A DNA stretch of 64,000 nucleotides. Origin: Streptomyces sp. ALI-76-A. Its GTDB lineage: Bacteria > Actinomycetota > Actinomycetes > Streptomycetales > Streptomycetaceae. Position numbers and translations under genes: made by a program. Below the pieces are notes generated by a model that saw only the letters and a program-made list of their open reading frames with translations, did no database searches and had not been told where the DNA came from. Positions within the stretch are counted from its first letter, which is position 1. Each line of letters opens with the position of its first letter. Positions 60,253 through 64,000 of this stretch are shown in pieces. The stretch covers positions 5,456,001 to 5,520,000 of the forward strand of contig NZ_JASVWB010000002.1 in NCBI RefSeq assembly GCF_030287445.1, written 5' to 3'.

Positions 60253-62591
60253 CCACGACCTCCCCGAACCGGGCCGCCGCCGTCTCCCTGGCCCCGGCGG
60301 CCCCGCTGGCCGCCCACGACATCACGGGCAAGCGCCGGATCGCCTTCGCCAGCTACGTCGACGAGAACTACCTGCCCGGCTTCCTCGTCCTGCTCAAGAG
60401 CCTCGCCCTGTCCAACCCGGGCGTGTGCGAGGACTTCGTCGTCCTCCACGACGACCTGCGCCCCGGCTCGATCGCGAAGATCCGCGACCTGCACCCGCGC
60501 ATCGTGCTGCGCCGGGTCGACGCCGAGCACTACGACTCGTACAAGAAGGGCGACCAGGACAACTACCTGGTCCGCAAGGCGTACTTCATCCTCGACGTCT
60601 TCCGGCTGCGCGAGTACGACACCGTCATCACGCTCGACACCGACATGGTCGTCCTCGGCGACCTGGGCGAACTGCTCAAGCTGCGCGAGGGACTCGCGGC
60701 CGTGCCGCAGTTCTTCTACGGCCAGCACAAGCTCAACTCCGGTCTGCTGGTGATCCAGCGCGAGTACCTGAGCGACGCGTTCTGCGCCCGGCTGGACGCC
60801 TGTGGCCGCAGCGGCGACTACGAGCTCGACAAGCACGACCAGGGCATCCTCAACGCCGTCCTGGACGGCGACTTCGTCCGCCTCGACCCGCGCTACAACT
60901 TCGTCAAGCGGCGGCTGTCGGGCGACCTGCCCGTCCCGGACGACACGGCGATCCTGCACTTCACCGGCCGGCACAAGCCCTGGCAGGGCGGCGAGGCCGG
61001 CTACAGCCAGGCCGAGGACCGCTGGCGCGAGTTCGACCTGTCCGACGCCGACTTCCACGCCGCCTACCTGGCCAAGCAGGGCGGCCTCCACCACGACCTG
61101 CTGATCCACTTCGGCACCCCGCACGTCGCCCGCACCTCCGACGTGGAGATCGCCCGCAAGGTGGCCGCCGCGCACATCGGGGCCGGTGACTACCAGGACG
61201 CCGTCGACGTCCTCAGCGGCGTCCACATCCCGCTCGACGCGGCCTGGCCGCACGAGGTGCTCGGCCACGCCCTGATGAGCGTCTCCCGCTACGCCGAGGC
61301 CCGGACGCAGCTGCTGCTGGCCACCGCCGCCCCCAACCGGGCCGCCACCGCCTACGCCCGGCTCGCCCAGATGGCCTGGGTGCACGGCGACAACGCCGAG
61401 GCCGTGAGGTACGCGACGGCCGGCCTGTCCGTCGACCCGACCCACCGCTCCAGCCGCCTGTGGGCGCAGCGCGCGGCCACCGTCCCGGCCCAGGAACTCG
61501 GCGCCCCCGAGGACCAGCTCGCCCACGTCGCCTTCTACATGGACCGCCAGGGCAACGCGGGCGACAAGCTGCTGCCGGAGAGCGTGCGCTCCGCGTTCGG
61601 GCCGGACACCACCTCCCGCCGCTGGCACCCGGTGCACGCCCACCGGCTGTTCGACGAGGCCGCCCTTCAGCGGGTCAACCGCCGCCGGGGCCTGGTGATC
61701 GGCGGCGGCGGCCTGTTCATCCCGGACACCATGCCCAACGGCAACAGCGCCTGGCAGTGGAACGTGCCGGACGAGCTGCTCCAGCGCATCGACGTGCCCG
61801 TGGCGGTCTTCGCCGTCGGCTTCAACGCCTTCGACGGCCAGTCGTACCGGGCCAACCGGTTCCGGGAGTCGCTGCGGCTGCTCGTCGAGCAGTCCTCCTT
61901 CTTCGGGCTGCGCAACCACGGCTCGATCGAGAAGGTGCGGGCCATGCTGCCGGCCCGCCTGCACGACAAGGTCCGCTTCCAGCCCTGCCCGACGACGGTC
62001 ACCCGTCAGCTGGTGCCCGGCTGGCAGGACCCGGCCAAGCGCGACGACACCATCCTGATCAACGCCGCCTACGACCGCGCGGGCCTGCGCTTCGGCCACG
62101 ACTACGGCTACTTCCTGGCCCAGATGGCCCAGGCGGTCCGGGATCTGGGCGAGCTGGCCGAGGTGCAGTGCGTGGCGCACTCCCTCGACGACGAGAAGAT
62201 CGCCTTCGACCTGCGCCGCGAGCACGGCATCTCGCTCCCGGTGATCCCGATGTACGACTTCGAGAACGACGAGATCCGCGACCTGTACGCGCGCACCAGG
62301 CTGGTCATCGGCATGCGCGGCCACGCGGGCATGATCCCGTTCGGCTGCGGCACGCCCATCATCAGCCTGATCTCGCACCCGAAGATGGCGTACTTCCTGC
62401 GGGACATCGAGCGCCCCGAGTGGGGTGTGTCGGTCCACGACCGGCACCTCGCCGCGCGCCTGGTGGAACGCTCGAAGGAGCTGCTCGCCGACCACGACAG
62501 GACGGTCGCCGACGTGCACGGCCGGCAGCAGGAGCTGTGGAAGGTCACCGAGGCGAACGCGGCCGACCTGCGGGTCATCCTGGGCGGCTGA
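60249..62591 (+). CDS. GT8-type glycosyltransferase fused to a polysaccharide pyruvyltransferase-like domain
   Basis: The 780-residue protein has three parts. Residues about 30-260 form a GT8-like GT-A domain with the DxD in LDTDMVVLGDLGELL, NSGLLVIQREY and HFTGRHKPW. About 290-420 is a TPR-like linker (RYAEARTQLLLATAA, then GDNAEAVRYATAGLSVDPTHR). About 430-775 is a polysaccharide pyruvyltransferase-like domain (RQGNAGDKLLPESV, LVIGGGGLFIPD, RTRLVIGMRGHAGMIPFGCG, SLISHPKMAYFL). It could add a sugar and then a pyruvyl ketal or act as two transferases. Its ATG overlaps the GT29 stop. Confidence 0.88.
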   Translation: MTTTSPNRAAAVSLAPAAPLAAHDITGKRRIAFASYVDENYLPGFLVLLKSLALSNPGVCEDFVVLHDDLRPGSIAKIRDLHPRIVLRRVDAEHYDSYKKGDQDNYLVRKAYFILDVFRLREYDTVITLDTDMVVLGDLGELLKLREGLAAVPQFFYGQHKLNSGLLVIQREYLSDAFCARLDACGRSGDYELDKHDQGILNAVLDGDFVRLDPRYNFVKRRLSGDLPVPDDTAILHFTGRHKPWQGGEAGYSQAEDRWREFDLSDADFHAAYLAKQGGLHHDLLIHFGTPHVARTSDVEIARKVAAAHIGAGDYQDAVDVLSGVHIPLDAAWPHEVLGHALMSVSRYAEARTQLLLATAAPNRAATAYARLAQMAWVHGDNAEAVRYATAGLSVDPTHRSSRLWAQRAATVPAQELGAPEDQLAHVAFYMDRQGNAGDKLLPESVRSAFGPDTTSRRWHPVHAHRLFDEAALQRVNRRRGLVIGGGGLFIPDTMPNGNSAWQWNVPDELLQRIDVPVAVFAVGFNAFDGQSYRANRFRESLRLLVEQSSFFGLRNHGSIEKVRAMLPARLHDKVRFQPCPTTVTRQLVPGWQDPAKRDDTILINAAYDRAGLRFGHDYGYFLAQMAQAVRDLGELAEVQCVAHSLDDEKIAFDLRREHGISLPVIPMYDFENDEIRDLYARTRLVIGMRGHAGMIPFGCGTPIISLISHPKMAYFLRDIERPEWGVSVHDRHLAARLVERSKELLADHDRTVADVHGRQQELWKVTEANAADLRVILGG

Positions 62592-62594
62592 CCC

Positions 62595-64000
62595 ATGGCG
62601 ACCGCCCTGGCCGACGACACCTGCGCCGAGGCGCGGTCGGGCGCGGGCGACCGCCGGTCACCGCTGTGGTGGCCGGTGGTCGCCCTGCCCGCCGTGGTGG
62701 CCGTGGTGTACACCGCGGCCACCCGCCGCCTCACCGGGGACCTGCACTACGTCCTCGGCGCCCTGCGCACCGGCGGCGAGGCCGGTTACTCGCCCTCGGA
62801 GGTCTTCACCCACCGGCCGTACTTCTACCGGTGGTTCGTCGCGGGCCTCGACCGGGTCTCCTTGGGGGACACGGCGGCGATCCGCGAGACCGTGATCGGC
62901 GCGGCCGGCATCCTGCTCGCCGCCGCGGCGGCCTGGGCGCTCTTCCTGGCGCTGGACCGCCGGGTCACCGGGCGCGAGGCGGCCCTCACGGCGGGCGCCA
63001 CCGGTCTCGCCCTGGCCCTGGCGCCCCGCAACGACTTCCTCCAGCCGGAGTGGGCGGCGGTGGTGCTGACGGTGCTCGCCGTGGCCGCGGCACTGGGCCC
63101 GTCCCGCCCCTGGCCGGCCGCCCTGCTCGCCGCCCTGCCGCTGGGCCTCGCGGTGATGATGAAGTACTCCACCGCCGCCACGGCCGCCATCGGTGTCCTC
63201 CTGGTGTACGCCGTCGACCGGGGCCGGGCCGTCCGGCTCGCGCTGGCCGGGGTGCCCGCCGCGCTGCTCCTGTTCGGGCTGAGCCTGCTCGGCGGGTCCC
63301 ACGAGTGGCAGTGGACCGAGGACATGCCGCAGATCAACCAGTCGGCACTGAGCCGGACCGGGATCCGCCCCGGCTTCATCCTCGACCGCTCCGTGGACTT
63401 CCTCGCCGACCGGGCGGTGCAGAGCCCGGTGCTGCTCCTGCTCCCCGGCGCGCTGCTGCTGGTCCTTGCCCGGGCGCACGGAGGTCGCCGGACCGAACTG
63501 GCCCTGGTGGCGCTGACCGTCGGCCTCGGCGCCCAGGCGGTCGTCATCGTGCAGGGCAACTGGTTCCTGTACCACGGCGCCCAGATGCCGGTGCTCGCCG
63601 CCACCCTGTGGGGCCTCGCCGTGGGCGGCGCCCGCCGCTCCCCGCCGTGGTGCTTCGGTGCCGTGTCCCTGCTGTACGGGGCACTGTCCGTGCTGTACGC
63701 CGAGGCGGACCACGGGCTGCAACGCCCGTACGTCGTCTGGGCCTTCGCCCTCGTGGCCCTGATCGCGGCCGTGGCGGACGTCATGCTGGACACCCGCGCC
63801 CGGGCGACGGACCGGCGTCCGGCACGCGGAGGGTGGCTGCCCGTCCTGGTCGCCCTGGCCGGTGTGGTCTGTCTGGCCGCGAGCATGTGGCCGGGCTCCC
63901 CGCACCTGGTGCAGTTCGGCAAGGTCAGGAGTACCAACGCCGAGTACCTGAGCGGGATGCGCGGCGCCGAGGCACAGGCCGGCCGGCTGCGGGCCCGGCT
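62595..64000 (+). CDS. Polytopic membrane protein, probable GT-C-type glycosyltransferase (3' truncated)
   Basis: The frame is open from ATG 62595 to the right edge (about 468 codons). It encodes about ten helices separated by short loops, with an early loop containing YSPSEVFTHRPYFYRWFVAG and a repeated pattern of Leu/Ala-rich helices typical of GT39/GT87-like integral membrane glycosyltransferases. An acidic catalytic residue cannot be assigned with confidence. It starts 3 bases after the GT8-fusion stop, so it belongs to the same operon and may use polyprenyl-linked sugars. The C terminus is outside the window. Confidence 0.75.
   Translation, partial: MATALADDTCAEARSGAGDRRSPLWWPVVALPAVVAVVYTAATRRLTGDLHYVLGALRTGGEAGYSPSEVFTHRPYFYRWFVAGLDRVSLGDTAAIRETVIGAAGILLAAAAAWALFLALDRRVTGREAALTAGATGLALALAPRNDFLQPEWAAVVLTVLAVAAALGPSRPWPAALLAALPLGLAVMMKYSTAATAAIGVLLVYAVDRGRAVRLALAGVPAALLLFGLSLLGGSHEWQWTEDMPQINQSALSRTGIRPGFILDRSVDFLADRAVQSPVLLLLPGALLLVLARAHGGRRTELALVALTVGLGAQAVVIVQGNWFLYHGAQMPVLAATLWGLAVGGARRSPPWCFGAVSLLYGALSVLYAEADHGLQRPYVVWAFALVALIAAVADVMLDTRARATDRRPARGGWLPVLVALAGVVCLAASMWPGSPHLVQFGKVRSTNAEYLSGMRGAEAQAGRLRAR

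Overview
The window is chromosomal DNA from a Streptomyces-type actinomycete. It is very GC-rich, it uses GTG and occasional TTG starts, adjacent genes often overlap by 4 bases, and its gene order follows the conserved core around SCO4837 to SCO4870 of S. coelicolor as I remember it (glyA, trpS, a D,D-carboxypeptidase with the SCO4848-family protein, sdhCDAB, two ECF sigma genes, a CoA mutase).

Left third (1-23 kb): the tail of a MocR-type regulator, a hairpin-rich tandem repeat, rocD, and glyA behind a ZTP (pfl) riboswitch. Next come an ECF sigma factor/membrane anti-sigma pair and a separate membrane protein; the sigma gene and the membrane protein share an almost identical promoter. trpS and a 2H phosphoesterase follow. 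Then comes a complete decaprenylphosphoryl-arabinose-type module (dprE1, dprE2, PAP2 phosphatase, UbiA phosphoribosyltransferase, GtrA), BrkB, a D,D-carboxypeptidase, a metallophosphoesterase, and a two-component system divergent from an MMPL transporter that carries an extra C-terminal domain.

Middle (23-39.8 kb): Uma2, a three-gene operon ending in a TetR gene with two matching operators over its promoter, and a VOC protein. An accessory island follows: a 1153-residue secreted DNRLRE/FG-GAP-like protein, divergent from a 2422-residue secreted Rhs/YD protein that ends in a Hint domain and an RNase Sa/barnase-type tip. Directly downstream is an AT-richer gene with a C-terminal barstar domain, then a terminator and a frameshifted tyrosine integrase. 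I read this as a polymorphic toxin with its immunity gene and regard it as the most distinctive system here.

Right third (39.8-64 kb): the succinate dehydrogenase operon, an OHCU-decarboxylase-like protein, a GH20 hexosaminidase, small uncharacterised genes (one with a one-base frameshift), and two paralogous ECF sigma/membrane-partner pairs flanking a WYL regulator and RidA. After these come a large palindromic element, an L,D-transpeptidase, and a CoA mutase large subunit without a B12 domain. The window ends in a surface-glycan cluster: an acyltransferase, a GT29 sialyltransferase-like enzyme, a GT8-pyruvyltransferase fusion and a polytopic membrane protein cut by the window edge. No tRNA, rRNA or CRISPR array was found.
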